Shown in pieces: positions 1-11,300 of a stretch of 64,000 nucleotides of DNA; the first letter of the stretch is position 1, and each line of letters starts with the position of its first letter. Source of the stretch: an uncultured Saprospiraceae bacterium (lineage in GTDB: Bacteria; Bacteroidota; Bacteroidia; Chitinophagales; Saprospiraceae). The stretch covers positions 1-64,000 of the forward strand of contig CALFWO010000011.1 of assembly GCA_937928045.1 (NCBI GenBank), given 5' to 3'. The position numbers were made by a program, and so were the translations under genes. The notes under the pieces were generated by a model that saw only the letters and a list, made by a program, of their open reading frames with translations, was not told the origin of the DNA and did no database searches.

Positions 1-3000
1 TCCACCAGGTCTCATTCTAGTCGGGTTAACCGGTCCAGCTCCTGGATCTCTATCAAATACACGGAATACAGTTTGAACATTGTTTCCTATGTCCTCACAG
101 CAGTACATTGCGTAATCATCAAAGTAAATTTGGTTTCCGAAACGTGTAAGGTTATCATCTCCATTCAATGCATCACAATCAGTTGATGTTTGGTTAGAGT
201 TTGATCCAACATCAGTTCCTAAAAGATCATCCATACGGATAGTCTTGAAGTAAACTGGGCTACAGGCATCATGTGATCCATCATCAAATGTAGAAGCGAA
301 AATCTTAGCAGTTCCATCAACACTTAAGCTAGTTTGGTAGAATACCTCACATACAGCTGTTGGTGGTACTAAATCTTCAACGTGTACATCATAAGTCAAG
401 TTAGTTGCATTTCCACAGCAATCTTCAGTTCTCACTGTTACTTGGTGTGGTGCTAAGTTTCCAGTTTGGAATCTTGTAGGAGTTAATCCTTCGATTACAT
501 ATCTTCCGATAGTAGGTAACCAAGTAACATTTCCTGCAGAAGATACTACTGTGTAGTCTCCAGTGAAATCAGAACAGTTGTCCATGATCCATGGCTGAGG
601 TACATAGTAAGTAGCAGTACAAGTCCATACGTCAGTAGAGATTGTTACATCATCCAAATCAGTAATTGTTGGTCCTTCGTTATCAGATACTTTGATTACT
701 TGTGTGTGGTTTGCAAGCTCACCAGTACACCAGTCTAAGATTGTCCAGTTACGTAAAATCTTGAAACATCCGTCAGAAGATCCAGTTTGGCAAATGTTGA
801 TTCTGATATCTTGGTAAGTGTACTGGATATTTCCACAGTCAACTCCACCAGGAACACCAGTTCCAGCATACTTCACAGTACCACATGGGTACAACTCATC
901 GTTTGGATCTGGGTGACCAGCATATTGACCAGCGTCAAGCGCGTTCCATCCCAATACACCACCACAGAATGCAGTACTTGCAGGCTCTCTATCTTCACAG
1001 TTAAGTGAAGCTAAATCTTGATCATCAAAGTTGCTTGGAAGAACGATGTCAGCCAATTCAGCTCTGATCAAGTTAATTGTATCTTGACAAGTTGAGCTAT
1101 TTCCTGAAGCATCAGTGGCAGTCCATACACGAGTAATTACTTTTGTGTAAGGGTTTGCTGGATCAGCTAAACAGTCAATATCTTCAATTGTATCGTAGTA
1201 AGATAAGATTACATCAGAACAACCATCGAAGTTTGTAACTGTATAATCTTGAGTTCCTCTTTGTGCAAAAGTTTGGAATGCATTTGCAGTAGCAGGAAGT
1301 GGGAATTCAACTGGAGCAGCAGCTGTGTATGCTATTTCAAGGCTTAACAAGTTAAGGCTTCCTCCGTCTCCTCCAACGTTATCAGAAACATTTACAATCC
1401 AGTCTCCAAATGCTGGCTCACCATCAAAAGCAGATAGTGCGTTTTGTGGTTGCATGTCACCCGCTAATACAGGGATTCCAGCTCCACAAGCAAAAGGATT
1501 AGCTGACTCATCGTCAAACGTAACATTTACGTCGTCTGTGTTTCCACAAGAAGCTCCGAAAATAGTTACAGTAGTTCCGCTTGGAGAAGTTACAGAAACA
1601 TTTAAGTCTCCAACCCAAGTATGAGAAATATCAAGAGAAACATTTACATCAGTAACATTACCAAATGCATTTACTCCAAGAGGAGTATTAAATGTTCCTG
1701 TAGAAGCCCAAGATCCAGCGTCAGCAGCTGAAGGTGTAGCAACACCTGCAGGAATCACAACACCTGGTTCTGAAGAAACTGAACAAGGAATCTCATAGTT
1801 TCCACACTCAAGTTCTGGAATTTGCTTGTCTTCAACATAAACAACACCCCAACAGTTATTTCCATCAGGAGCAGTTACTCTTGCGTAACGAGTTTGTCCT
1901 AAATCTGCACCAGTTACAAATGGTGAAGATGGAAGTGGTTGGAACATGTTAGCATCGTAGAATAACTCAACGATGTAGTTATCATAACATCCGTATGGTC
2001 CACCTTCTAAAATATCATCAGCTCCAATTTCTGCTTGGCAATCATCAGCCAATGAAACTTGGATTCCTGCTTGGTTGCAAGAAAGTGAAGAAGAAGGATT
2101 TGGGAAATCACCTACAGTGATTGAGAATTCACAAGTTGAAACGTTTCCAGCTGCATCAGTAGCAGAGAAAGCGTAATCGTAAGTTCCAGCAGTTAATGGA
2201 GTTCCAGATGGGTCTCCAGCAGTCTGAACAATTGCGATTGGAAGATCAATGATGTATTCGTAAGCAATAGGAAGTCCGTTAGTAATTCCAAATCCAGTTA
2301 CATCAGTTGGAACAGCAGCACCACAAGCAGCAGCTTGTATCCAAGTAATACCATTTTGTCCTGGGCCGTAACCTGGGAAGAAAACGATTCCTTGAGGAAC
2401 TACGATCTCAACTACGATCTCATTACCAGCTGGAATAGCAGCAGTAGCTGCAACTGGAATATCCAATGTTCCGATAGCACCGTTAGGAGCAACAGTTCCA
2501 GTAGCAACAAGTGCTCCAGGACCAGCAGCAGGGAAAGTTCCACCACCATTGTCATATACATTAGCAGTGATCATTCCTACTCCACCTGTACCATCTAAAG
2601 TTACAGGAATTGAAATCATAGAGAAAGTTGCAGGAGCACCTAAAGTGAAAGTTCTAAAGTGTTGGTTACCAGTAGAAACGTTTCCAGTGTTACAGTTAAT
2701 AGATTGAACTCCGTTGAAAGTTCCAAGATCTCCTGTAGCAGTAGTAGTTGTAGGACAGTTATCTGTAGCTTCAATATTGAAGTTAAAGAAATATGCACAG
2801 TCTCCAGCATCTAGCGTTACAATTTGATCTGCAGGGCAGTTAACAAATGTAGGACCTTCAGCATCAACAACAGTAACGTTGAAAGAAGCTGTAGATAATC
2901 CTGAAGTGTAAGTTACAGTAGTTGTACCTAATGGGTATAAACCACTTGCATCCAAACCACCAGCAGTAAAGTCGTTTGTTACAGGATCTGTACAAGTTGG

Positions 3001-3627
3001 CGCAGTTGCCAAAAGACCTAAAACGTTTGCTTCACAAACACCAGGATCAGCATTCACCACAATATCAGCAGGTGGAATAATTGCACAAGCTTGAACGAAA
3101 GTGATTGAATATCCTAATAATGTTCCAGAGTCTCCACCAGCATCGTCACAGATACTTAGTGTCCAAGCACCGTTTGCAGCTTCACCAGCAAAAGCAGTGT
3201 TCATCGCACCGCCTTCAGCTTCGAAAGCTCCAGTAAAAGGAGCTGCACCAGTAGTAATAGAAGGAGCACCATCAACAAACATAGTGTTTGTGTAGCTATC
3301 TCCAGCACCACCATTATCAGAAGAAAGATCTAAAGTTGTTCCGGCAGGAGATATCAATTCGATATCAAGGTCACCGTCAAACGTGTGAAATAAATCGATA
3401 GTAACATCATCGATATTCCAGTCAGGACCAATTGTCCCTGGTAAACCAGCTGCGGTAGCTACCGAAGTGGTTGGACCACCAGCACAAGGAAACCCACCTG
3501 TTCCTGCTAAAGGAATATTCGAAGGGATTCCACCACCGGTGAAGGTTTGTGCAGTAATTTGGCCACAAAATGCAAGCATGGCTAAACTCAACACGAACCC
3601 AAAAATTCGTAAGTTCATTTTTTTCAT
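1..3627 (-). CDS. Giant secreted HYR / P-domain protein (3' end outside window)
   Basis: The reading frame is open from an ATG at 3627 to the left edge, so at least 1209 codons are present and the C-terminus is missing. The N-terminus is a signal peptide (MKKMNLRIFGFVLSLAMLAF, then a cleavage region ending ITAQ). A proprotein-convertase-type P-domain follows at about residues 50-180, then HYR-like Ig modules with recurring Cys pairs and 'TDNC' / 'ATDASGN' motifs. A second P-domain lies near residues 615-770, and further HYR modules run to the edge. Such proteins in Bacteroidota are exported by Sec and then T9SS, and act on the cell surface or as adhesins; the sorting domain that would prove this is not in the window. 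It lies 55 bp downstream of the small secreted gene at 3683-4087 and probably shares its transcript. The specific ligand is unknown. Confidence 0.85.
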   Translation of the reverse strand, partial: MKKMNLRIFGFVLSLAMLAFCGQITAQTFTGGGIPSNIPLAGTGGFPCAGGPTTSVATAAGLPGTIGPDWNIDDVTIDLFHTFDGDLDIELISPAGTTLDLSSDNGGAGDSYTNTMFVDGAPSITTGAAPFTGAFEAEGGAMNTAFAGEAANGAWTLSICDDAGGDSGTLLGYSITFVQACAIIPPADIVVNADPGVCEANVLGLLATAPTCTDPVTNDFTAGGLDASGLYPLGTTTVTYTSGLSTASFNVTVVDAEGPTFVNCPADQIVTLDAGDCAYFFNFNIEATDNCPTTTTATGDLGTFNGVQSINCNTGNVSTGNQHFRTFTLGAPATFSMISIPVTLDGTGGVGMITANVYDNGGGTFPAAGPGALVATGTVAPNGAIGTLDIPVAATAAIPAGNEIVVEIVVPQGIVFFPGYGPGQNGITWIQAAACGAAVPTDVTGFGITNGLPIAYEYIIDLPIAIVQTAGDPSGTPLTAGTYDYAFSATDAAGNVSTCEFSITVGDFPNPSSSLSCNQAGIQVSLADDCQAEIGADDILEGGPYGCYDNYIVELFYDANMFQPLPSSPFVTGADLGQTRYARVTAPDGNNCWGVVYVEDKQIPELECGNYEIPCSVSSEPGVVIPAGVATPSAADAGSWASTGTFNTPLGVNAFGNVTDVNVSLDISHTWVGDLNVSVTSPSGTTVTIFGASCGNTDDVNVTFDDESANPFACGAGIPVLAGDMQPQNALSAFDGEPAFGDWIVNVSDNVGGDGGSLNLLSLEIAYTAAAPVEFPLPATANAFQTFAQRGTQDYTVTNFDGCSDVILSYYDTIEDIDCLADPANPYTKVITRVWTATDASGNSSTCQDTINLIRAELADIVLPSNFDDQDLASLNCEDREPASTAFCGGVLGWNALDAGQYAGHPDPNDELYPCGTVKYAGTGVPGGVDCGNIQYTYQDIRINICQTGSSDGCFKILRNWTILDWCTGELANHTQVIKVSDNEGPTITDLDDVTISTDVWTCTATYYVPQPWIMDNCSDFTGDYTVVSSAGNVTWLPTIGRYVIEGLTPTRFQTGNLAPHQVTVRTEDCCGNATNLTYDVHVEDLVPPTAVCEVFYQTSLSVDGTAKIFASTFDDGSHDACSPVYFKTIRMDDLLGTDVGSNSNQTSTDCDALNGDDNLTRFGNQIYFDDYAMYCCEDIGNNVQTVFRVFDRDPGAGPVNPTRMRPGG

Positions 3628-3682
3628 GAGATTGAAAAATTAAATGATAAAATTCGTTTAAAAAATTACTGAGAAATACTGC

Positions 3683-4087
3683 TTATTCGGCAAGTAATGT
3701 TTCAGCATAAGATACTAGCTCAGCTAAATCGTCTTTGAAATCGCTATCAGCGATACCAGCGAAGAAAGATACACTAGGGTTTGGCTTGCTTGTAGGCAAG
3801 TCATTGTGAATTGCATAGTCAACTGACTGGCCATCCACATCGATCGCATTGAAAACTTGCATGAAGTATTGCTTTCTAAACAAAATATCAGACAAAGCGC
3901 TACCAGTAGCGTTTTGCTGAGCATTGTCTAGCGTAGTAATTTCTCCTTTCAACGTGATCAAGGCATCGTTTGTCCCTTGATACTGCGCTGAAGCAGTTCC
4001 CAATCCAGCCAAAAAGATTACTCCAAAAACTAAAGCTTTCAGAGCCATTCCTGACTTTTGAAAAAGATTTAAATTCATCTTATTCAT
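3683..4087 (-). CDS. Small secreted protein of unknown function
   Basis: I do not recognise a family. From the ATG at 4087 the product is about 134 residues: a signal peptide (hydrophobic stretch ALVFGVIFLAGLGTASA, then Q) followed by a roughly 95-residue soluble part predicted mainly helical and acidic. I prefer 4087 to the upstream ATG at 4126 because the sequence context around it (ATCTC-ATG-A) is the same as around the start of the next gene at 3627, and because the shorter form begins directly with the signal peptide. It is the first gene of a probable two-gene unit with the giant HYR protein, so an accessory role for that protein is a guess from position only. Confidence 0.7.
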   Translation of the reverse strand: MNKMNLNLFQKSGMALKALVFGVIFLAGLGTASAQYQGTNDALITLKGEITTLDNAQQNATGSALSDILFRKQYFMQVFNAIDVDGQSVDYAIHNDLPTSKPNPSVSFFAGIADSDFKDDLAELVSYAETLLAE

Positions 4088-4751
4088 GAGATAAAATTTA
4101 ATGGTTAAAAAATGAGAATTGAACATTGTTTAAAATTCTAATTGATAGAAAATTATTCTTATTTAGTAATTCCAGAGGAATTGATATTTATTACTTAATT
4201 CTAAGCCAAGGAACATTGACTTGTTCGTACACGAAAGGTGGGGGTAAATAGTAGAGTTGTAAAGTATGGTCATATATTTTCCTGGTTTACCGCACGAGCG
4301 GTAAGTACTTGAATAAACAAGGGGCTTTTGAAAATCAGAAATACAACTGATTTAATACAGTACTGTTATACGGTTCTTGGAAAATGTAAACGGTTAAAGG
4401 GAGGAGTTGGTAACGTAAGAAATTAATCTCTATACTTCTACCAACAGGTCAAATGTACAACAATATCAAAGGGTATACATACCTCAAAAAGGGTATTTTA
4501 GAAAGTGTACGTGGAAATTAACAATTTCAATACCCAGAAAATTGGATACAAATCTTTGCGATACAATTTTCTAAACTACTTCTTTGAAAAAATGGCAATT
4601 ATTATTTCAACAACCTTTAATACTGAAATTAGCTATATCGACTTAGAAGAAATTAGAAGTTTACGGATACTTAGTATTTTTACAGAAATCTACTAGAAAT
4701 GAATCTTCCTTGCTTGTAAATCGTTTTAAATTCAAGTAATATTCCAATATA
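4088..4751. other. Divergent intergenic region with one regulatory palindrome
   Basis: These 664 bp separate the minus-strand secreted genes from the plus-strand lipoprotein gene. I see one perfect inverted repeat at 4288-4303 (listed separately). A weak TAnnTTTG-like element on the minus strand at 4259-4266 (TACTTTAC) is followed by a long AT-rich leader. A TACATTTG on the minus strand at 4450-4457 is another promoter candidate. I find no convincing small gene. Confidence 0.6.
4288..4303. promoter_or_regulatory. TACC-N8-GGTA inverted repeat, candidate NarL-type operator (site 1)
   Basis: The 16 bp TACCGCACGAGCGGTA form a perfect palindrome with arms TACCGC and a 4-base centre. The site is about 200 bp upstream of the ATG at 4087. 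The same TACC-N8-GGTA pattern recurs at 12007, 21185 and 22221. It could also fold as a hairpin in a leader RNA, but the 16-bp length shared with the other copies favours a DNA site. Confidence 0.5.
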
Positions 4752-7700
4752 ATGACATCTAAATCAACAATCTTAATTCTTAGATTTTTCGCTTTCTTCT
4801 TTTATCTTCTGCTTATAACAAGTTGTAATTCAGACAACATAGAGCAAGAAGTTAGTATCACTGGTCCCATTTTCAAAAAATTGAATGCATCAGAAAGCGG
4901 AATATCATTTAACAATGAAATAGTAGAAGACAATACCTATAATCATATCCTATTAGACGTAGTTTTCAATGGAGGTGGTGTGGCTGTTATAGACATAAAT
5001 AATGATGGGCTTCAAGATATTTTTTTCTCAGGAAACATGGTTAATGATCGTTTATATCTGAACAAGGGAAACTTAAAATTTCAAGATATAACTAAAACAT
5101 CCGGAATCATTCAAGGAGATTGGTCAACAGGAGTTACAGTGGCCGACGTAAATAATGATGGACTATTAGATCTATACGTAGGGAAATTCATTAAATCTGA
5201 CCCAGAAAAAAGGGCAAATCATCTATACATCAATAATGGCGATCTAAGTTTTACAGAAAGTGCTAAAAAATATGGAATAGCTGATACTGGTCATTGTACT
5301 GCTGTTAATTTCTTTGATTATGATAAAGATGGAGATATGGATCTTTATGTTGGCAACGAACCATTAGTAAGTCGAAGAGCTAAAAAAGAAATAAAAAGAA
5401 ATAAAGGTGACGAGTTAAAATATAGTGATCGATTGTTCAGAAATGAAAATAATGAAAAGTTTATTGATGTAACCAAAGAAGCTGGAATTCTAAATTACAA
5501 CTACACATTAAGTGCCACAGTAAGTGATCTGAACAATGATGGTTGGCTGGACATTTATGTTGCCTCTGATTATGAGGAACCTGATTATTACTATCAAAAT
5601 AATCAAGATGGAACTTTTACGAATGTTATTCATAAAGCAATGCGCCATATCAGCAATTTCACGATGGGAGTTGACCTAGCTGATTTTAATAATGATGGAT
5701 GGATGGATTTATATTCTGCTGATATGGCTCCAGCTGATAACTACCGATCAAAAGCTAATATGAGTGGGATGAATCCTGAAAGGTTTTGGAGTTTAGCAAA
5801 TAATGGATTTCACTATCAATATATGTTTAACAATCTTCAACTAAATAACGGTACTGGTACATTCAGCGAGATTGCTCAATTATCAGGCACAGCTCAAACT
5901 GATTGGAGTTGGGCAACGTTATTTGCAGATTTTGACAATGATGGAGATAAAGATTTATACGTAACCAATGGCCAACCCAAAGATACCAGAAACAAAGATT
6001 ACATCAATAGACGAACGGAGATTATAGATTCGATCAATAATGTCCATAAAAAGAACAGCAATTCATCAGGGATAAATTCTTTATTACTTACAGAATTAGC
6101 TCCATATGAAAAGCTAGCAAATTACATGTTTGTTAATCAAGGTGATTTAACTTTTGATGACGAGGCTAACAATTGGGGGCTGCTAGATAAAAGTTGGACA
6201 CAAGGTGCAGCCTACGCAGACTTTGACAACGATGGGGACATAGATATAGTTACGAACAACATTGATGATCCCGCTTTTTTGTACGAAAACAGAGCAACTC
6301 AAAAGAATAACAATAATTTTCTAAAAGTCAAACTACAAGGCAACCATGGTTCTAATATGCTTTCTCATGGCGCCAAAGTATGGATTTATATTAATGATGA
6401 AATGCAACTTCTAGAAGTTTCTACTAACAGAGGGTACATGTCAAGTAATGATCCCGTTCTTCACTTTGGATTAAAAGATGCAAAAGAAGTTGATAGACTT
6501 GTAGCCATTTGGCCAAATGGGAAAGGAGTTGAATTAAAAAATATAAAGGCAAATCAAACTTTAGAACTTTTCCAAAAAAATGGAAAAACTATGACATCGC
6601 CTGAAAGCTTAGTAAAAAAGAAAATATTCAAAGATATTGCGAGTGAAACTCAGCTGGGATATGTACATAAAGAAAATAAACACGACGATTTCAAGTCTGA
6701 AGTTTTGATTCCTCACAGGATGTCTCAACTGGGACCTACAGGAGCAACTGCTGATGTAAACGGTGATGGATTGGATGACATTTTCCTTGGAGGTGCTGCT
6801 GGACAATCAGCTGAATTATATTTACAAAACAAAGGAAATAAGTTTGTCAAAAATAATTCTCAACCTTGGCAAAAAGATAAAGCTTCTGAAGACCTCGACG
6901 CTTTATTTTTTGATGCTGACAATGATAATGATATTGATCTTTACGTGGTAAGCGGTGGCAATGAATTTCCTGAAGGAAGCAAGTTGTATCAGGATCGTTT
7001 ATACTTAAATGACGGCAAAGGAAATTTCCAAAAATCAACACTGCCTAAAATATCTTCAAGCGGAGGTGTAGCATCAGCAGGTGACTTTGACAACGACGGA
7101 GATTTAGATTTATTTATTGGAGGAAGACAAACACCAAACAAGTATGGTTTTGCTCCAAGAAGTTATTTATTAATCAATAAAGACGGAAAATTTATTGATC
7201 AAACAGAGGCAATAAGTCCAGAACTTAAAAGTCCAGGTATGGTATCTGATGCCATCTGGATGGACGTAGACAACGACGAAGACAATGACTTAGTTATGGT
7301 TGGAGAATGGATGCCAATTTCAATATTTATTAATGAAAATGGAAAGCTATCTAACCAAACCGACCAGATGGGTCTTGCTAATTCTACTGGTTGGTGGAAC
7401 AGAATTGAAACAGCTGATATTGACAATGATGGAGATCAAGATCTAATAGCAGGTAATCTGGGGTTAAATATAAAATTCAAAGCTTCAGAAGAAAAACCAT
7501 TTACGGCTAAAATTAAAGATTTTGATGAAAACGGATCTAATGATATTTACCTTGCTTACTATGGAACTGATGGCAATCAATATCCTGTAAGGGGAAGACA
7601 ATGTTCTTCTGAGCAAATGCCATTTATTAAAGAAAAATTTAAAACATATAATGAATTTGCGCTAGCTTCCTTTGATGAAGTTTTAGGTGACCTCGCTGAA

Positions 7701-8096
7701 GACGCAGTCACTCATGAAGCAAAAATGTTTGAAAGCGTTTACATTGAAAATCAAGGCAATGGTAATTTTACCATTAACAAACTTCCATCTATCGCTCAAA
7801 CTTTTCCGACGTTCGGAATCCTTCCAAAAGATTGGAACAAGGATGGCCATTTAGATTTACTATTAGCAGGAAATTATTATGAACGTGAAGTTGAAACAAC
7901 AAGGTCTGATGCCGGTACTGGACTTCTATTAACAGGAGATGGAAAAGGAAATTTCCATCCTGTTTCTGCTCACAAAACTGGACTTCTAGCCTACTTTGAT
8001 GTTCGTGAACTGCTTACTGTTAACAATGATAGAAACAAACCTATTGTATTCATTATGAACAACAATCTAGGAATGCAAGTTTATGAGCTAGAATAG
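4752..8096 (+). CDS. UnbV/ASPIC and FG-GAP (VCBS) repeat lipoprotein, CRTAC1-like
   Basis: The 1114-residue product begins with a lipoprotein signal: a hydrophobic stretch, then LITSC with the lipid-carrying Cys at residue 25. Many FG-GAP/VCBS repeats follow, each with a calcium-binding loop of the form D-x-N-x-D-G-x-x-D (for example DINNDGLQDI, DFDNDGDKDL). They lie in two blocks, about residues 60-510 and 650-1090, which suggests two beta-propellers. An ASPIC/UnbV domain (LHFGL ... AIWPNGK) sits between them near 535-610. This architecture is common in Bacteroidota as a surface lipoprotein, often beside SusC/SusD genes, but no SusCD pair is present here. Substrate is unknown. The gene stands alone, with no neighbour in the same direction within 20 kb. 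Confidence 0.9.
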   Translation: MTSKSTILILRFFAFFFYLLLITSCNSDNIEQEVSITGPIFKKLNASESGISFNNEIVEDNTYNHILLDVVFNGGGVAVIDINNDGLQDIFFSGNMVNDRLYLNKGNLKFQDITKTSGIIQGDWSTGVTVADVNNDGLLDLYVGKFIKSDPEKRANHLYINNGDLSFTESAKKYGIADTGHCTAVNFFDYDKDGDMDLYVGNEPLVSRRAKKEIKRNKGDELKYSDRLFRNENNEKFIDVTKEAGILNYNYTLSATVSDLNNDGWLDIYVASDYEEPDYYYQNNQDGTFTNVIHKAMRHISNFTMGVDLADFNNDGWMDLYSADMAPADNYRSKANMSGMNPERFWSLANNGFHYQYMFNNLQLNNGTGTFSEIAQLSGTAQTDWSWATLFADFDNDGDKDLYVTNGQPKDTRNKDYINRRTEIIDSINNVHKKNSNSSGINSLLLTELAPYEKLANYMFVNQGDLTFDDEANNWGLLDKSWTQGAAYADFDNDGDIDIVTNNIDDPAFLYENRATQKNNNNFLKVKLQGNHGSNMLSHGAKVWIYINDEMQLLEVSTNRGYMSSNDPVLHFGLKDAKEVDRLVAIWPNGKGVELKNIKANQTLELFQKNGKTMTSPESLVKKKIFKDIASETQLGYVHKENKHDDFKSEVLIPHRMSQLGPTGATADVNGDGLDDIFLGGAAGQSAELYLQNKGNKFVKNNSQPWQKDKASEDLDALFFDADNDNDIDLYVVSGGNEFPEGSKLYQDRLYLNDGKGNFQKSTLPKISSSGGVASAGDFDNDGDLDLFIGGRQTPNKYGFAPRSYLLINKDGKFIDQTEAISPELKSPGMVSDAIWMDVDNDEDNDLVMVGEWMPISIFINENGKLSNQTDQMGLANSTGWWNRIETADIDNDGDQDLIAGNLGLNIKFKASEEKPFTAKIKDFDENGSNDIYLAYYGTDGNQYPVRGRQCSSEQMPFIKEKFKTYNEFALASFDEVLGDLAEDAVTHEAKMFESVYIENQGNGNFTINKLPSIAQTFPTFGILPKDWNKDGHLDLLLAGNYYEREVETTRSDAGTGLLLTGDGKGNFHPVSAHKTGLLAYFDVRELLTVNNDRNKPIVFIMNNNLGMQVYELE

Positions 8097-8336
8097 CACA
8101 AAACATCTTAAAGGTTAAAATAACGTGTACTATCCTTTTTCAATAAAGCTGCGTCCAACCTCTACGATGAGGCCACAAACGAACAGAAATATGATAGATA
8201 ATAGTAGCATGTTTTGTTTTCTATAATTTAAGAAAATATATATTTAAAAACATCCCTTAAAGAGGTAGTATTTTAACTTACATATTTTACAAATATGTCT
8301 TTAAAATCCTGCTTTCACTTACAAAACGATTTGAAA

Positions 8337-11300
8337 CTAGTATCCGTTACTAACTTTCACCGGAATTTCCAATAAGTTCCCATGTTTGTCAACCATTTGG
8401 CTTTTCTTAACGGATAATACCTCAATTTCTTGGTTGTCAAACTCAACTTTGAATAGCTCTGTTGATACATCAAGCAAAACAGAATTATGATGAAATCCAA
8501 CAACTCTTAAAAGGCCATTTTCTGGATTGTAGTAATAATCCATAGTTAACAAATTATTCTGGGCAAAATATACGCTTACGTTCTCAAGATACTGCTCACA
8601 TTCAATTTCGAACATAAAGCCGAACGTGCGCGTCGGACGCCTAAGCTTAAAGATGTGATCATCTCTTATCAATTCGACATTATCCTTATTTCCATCTTCA
8701 ATTTCACTAGAGTTGGTATTGATCAATTCGTTAGACACCATAGATAAAGTAGGATCCGCATTGCCACTGATATCTCCAAGTTTAACACCAATAAAGCCTT
8801 TCTCCGTATTTCCAATTCCTAGGTTATTGATTTCATGGTATTCGGGAATAAAATCCAAAAAGGGATTATTAGGATTACTAAAAACGAAGTCATCTGGAAT
8901 CATTCTCCAAGAGTTAGAATTCGGAACAATGGAGTCAATTCTAAGGATGAGTTTCTGCATCAAGATCAAATCAAAAACACTTAAGCCATTGTCGCGATCT
9001 ACATCTCCTGCCAGTATTTGATATGGATTTGTAAGCGGAGTCAATCCAATTAGAGACCTACTTAATAGTACAATGTCTAAGACTGAAATTCCATCTTCGT
9101 CATTACCATCCTTGAAAGCTTCTAATACATAATTTTGACCAGATGATAGATTATCAAAGGAGAATTCGCCATTTATATTAGTCATATCCTGCACTCCGTT
9201 TAGTTCCATTTCAACCGCATTCACCGGACTACCAGACCAAATGTTTACGTTTCCTAAAATGGTTCCACTTGGACAATCTCCAGGGTTATTTTGGATCGTA
9301 ATATTGGTAAAACAACTGGCAGCATTTCCAGCCTCATCATATACTATTAATTCCACTTGGTTAACTCCAACATCTTCACAATTAAATACATTTGGAATCA
9401 AGTCAAAGACCAACATTGTTGAATCAGTACAATTATCAAAGCTTCCATTATTGATATGAGCAGGATCAACTGTCACCGAACCATTTGAATCTAAATTTAT
9501 TATCAAACCTGATTTACATACTGGCGAGGGAGACTTACCATCCAATACCGTCAAAGTGAAACTGTCAGTACTTTTATTTCCACAATTATCTTCGGCTTCA
9601 AATCCAATTAAATGAATGCCCACTGGATAGTTTCCTGAAGGGTTGGCTCCATAATTACTCGCAAAAATAGAATTATTGGTGATGCTAATACTCTCAGAAC
9701 AATCTGATGCAGATGCATGATTAATACTGAAAAATTCGGCTCCACAATTTTCATCAAACAAATAGACAGTTGTATCATTCGGAACTGATAAAATTGGATC
9801 AATATCATCAACAACTTGCAATATTTGTGATGCTTCCCAATAGCCTTCATCTGTTTGAGGATCATGGCTACACCATTCGTAAATCTCCCAGTGCCTATAA
9901 ACTACAAAACAGGCTGGAAAAGCCTGATAAGTAGTGTCATCAGTAAATCCTATATATAGGAATTCGCAATCCAAATTACCCACAATCGGCTCTCCGGTAA
10001 TTTCTGGTGAAAGATCTGGATTACAAACATTGGTGCTATAATTACCAGGAAAGGCAATTGTCAGTGTTGTCGTATCCTGCAATGTAATTATCTGCTGACA
10101 TTGCACCTCTACCCCACCAAGATCTCTTACTACCCAAGTACGGATCACTTCACCAACATTGCATGTATTTAAGCTAATTTGATCGGAAAAAAACATTGTA
10201 TCGACGGAGCAATTATCATAAACATTAGGGCTCCCGGTAATACTAATATTCATATAATCCTCTGTACAATTAAGCGTGATTGAATCTGGACAAGTGATCG
10301 TAGGGGGCAATAAATCAACCACCGTTACTTGCACATCACATTCATTAAAATTTCCAAAAAAATCGATAGCTCGCATTGTTACCAATACCGGACTATTTTC
10401 AACATCATCACAATTGAATATCACCTCTGAACTGTAATTTATCCCATCTCGACTTACTAATAATTCATCTAGAATACAATTATCATAAGTTCCAGCATCA
10501 AAACTACTTGCAGGCACATAGGCCATTCCATCGAAATTCAAACCTACTTGTAAAAAAGCCTTACAAATATTTTGCGGAGGAATTTCATCAGCCACGGTAA
10601 CCATTACAACACATGTAGAATTATTTCCGCATGCATCTGTAGCTGTATAAGTAACGGGATAAACTCCTAATGGAATATTTACAAATGGACCATACCCTGT
10701 TCCAAATTCCCATACAGGATTTATAGTAACGGTACTACAATCATCTGTTGCAGTTGTTGTTGGGAGATTTACTGTTGCCGTGCAAGTGTTTACTCCAGTA
10801 CTAATTGTTAAGTCTTGAGGACATTCCATAATTGGCGCTAAAGTATCTCGAACTTTAATGAACTGGACATGTGTATTTACATCTCCAGTACACCAATCTG
10901 CCAATGTCCAAGTTCTTAGAATTAAATATCCAGCACCACAAATATTCAAAGGCTGATCGGAAAAATCAGCCGCGAGGTCACAAAAATTAGTTGAGTTTAA
11001 AGCAAGTCCATCTATATTGGGAAAACCCGTCAGATTTAAATCTAACGGATCCGCATTGCAATCAATAGCTGGTAACTGAGTGTCATCTAAATTTGGTGGT
11101 AAAATTACATCTGATAAATACGATTTTTTAAGTCGAATAAATTGACTACATGTTCCTGTATTTCCAAATTCATCAACAGCTGTCCATCTTCTTTCAATTA
11201 GAGCATTTAAGGTATCTCCATTATCTGCAAACCCACAAGAATAATCTGAGACAATATCTACAAAAGATAAATCTTGAATAGATAATGCTGTGCAATTATC

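Noticed and set aside
4505-4696. Plus-strand frame of 63 codons before the UnbV lipoprotein gene
   Set aside because: No signal, domain or coding-like composition; AT-rich intergenic DNA gives such frames by chance.
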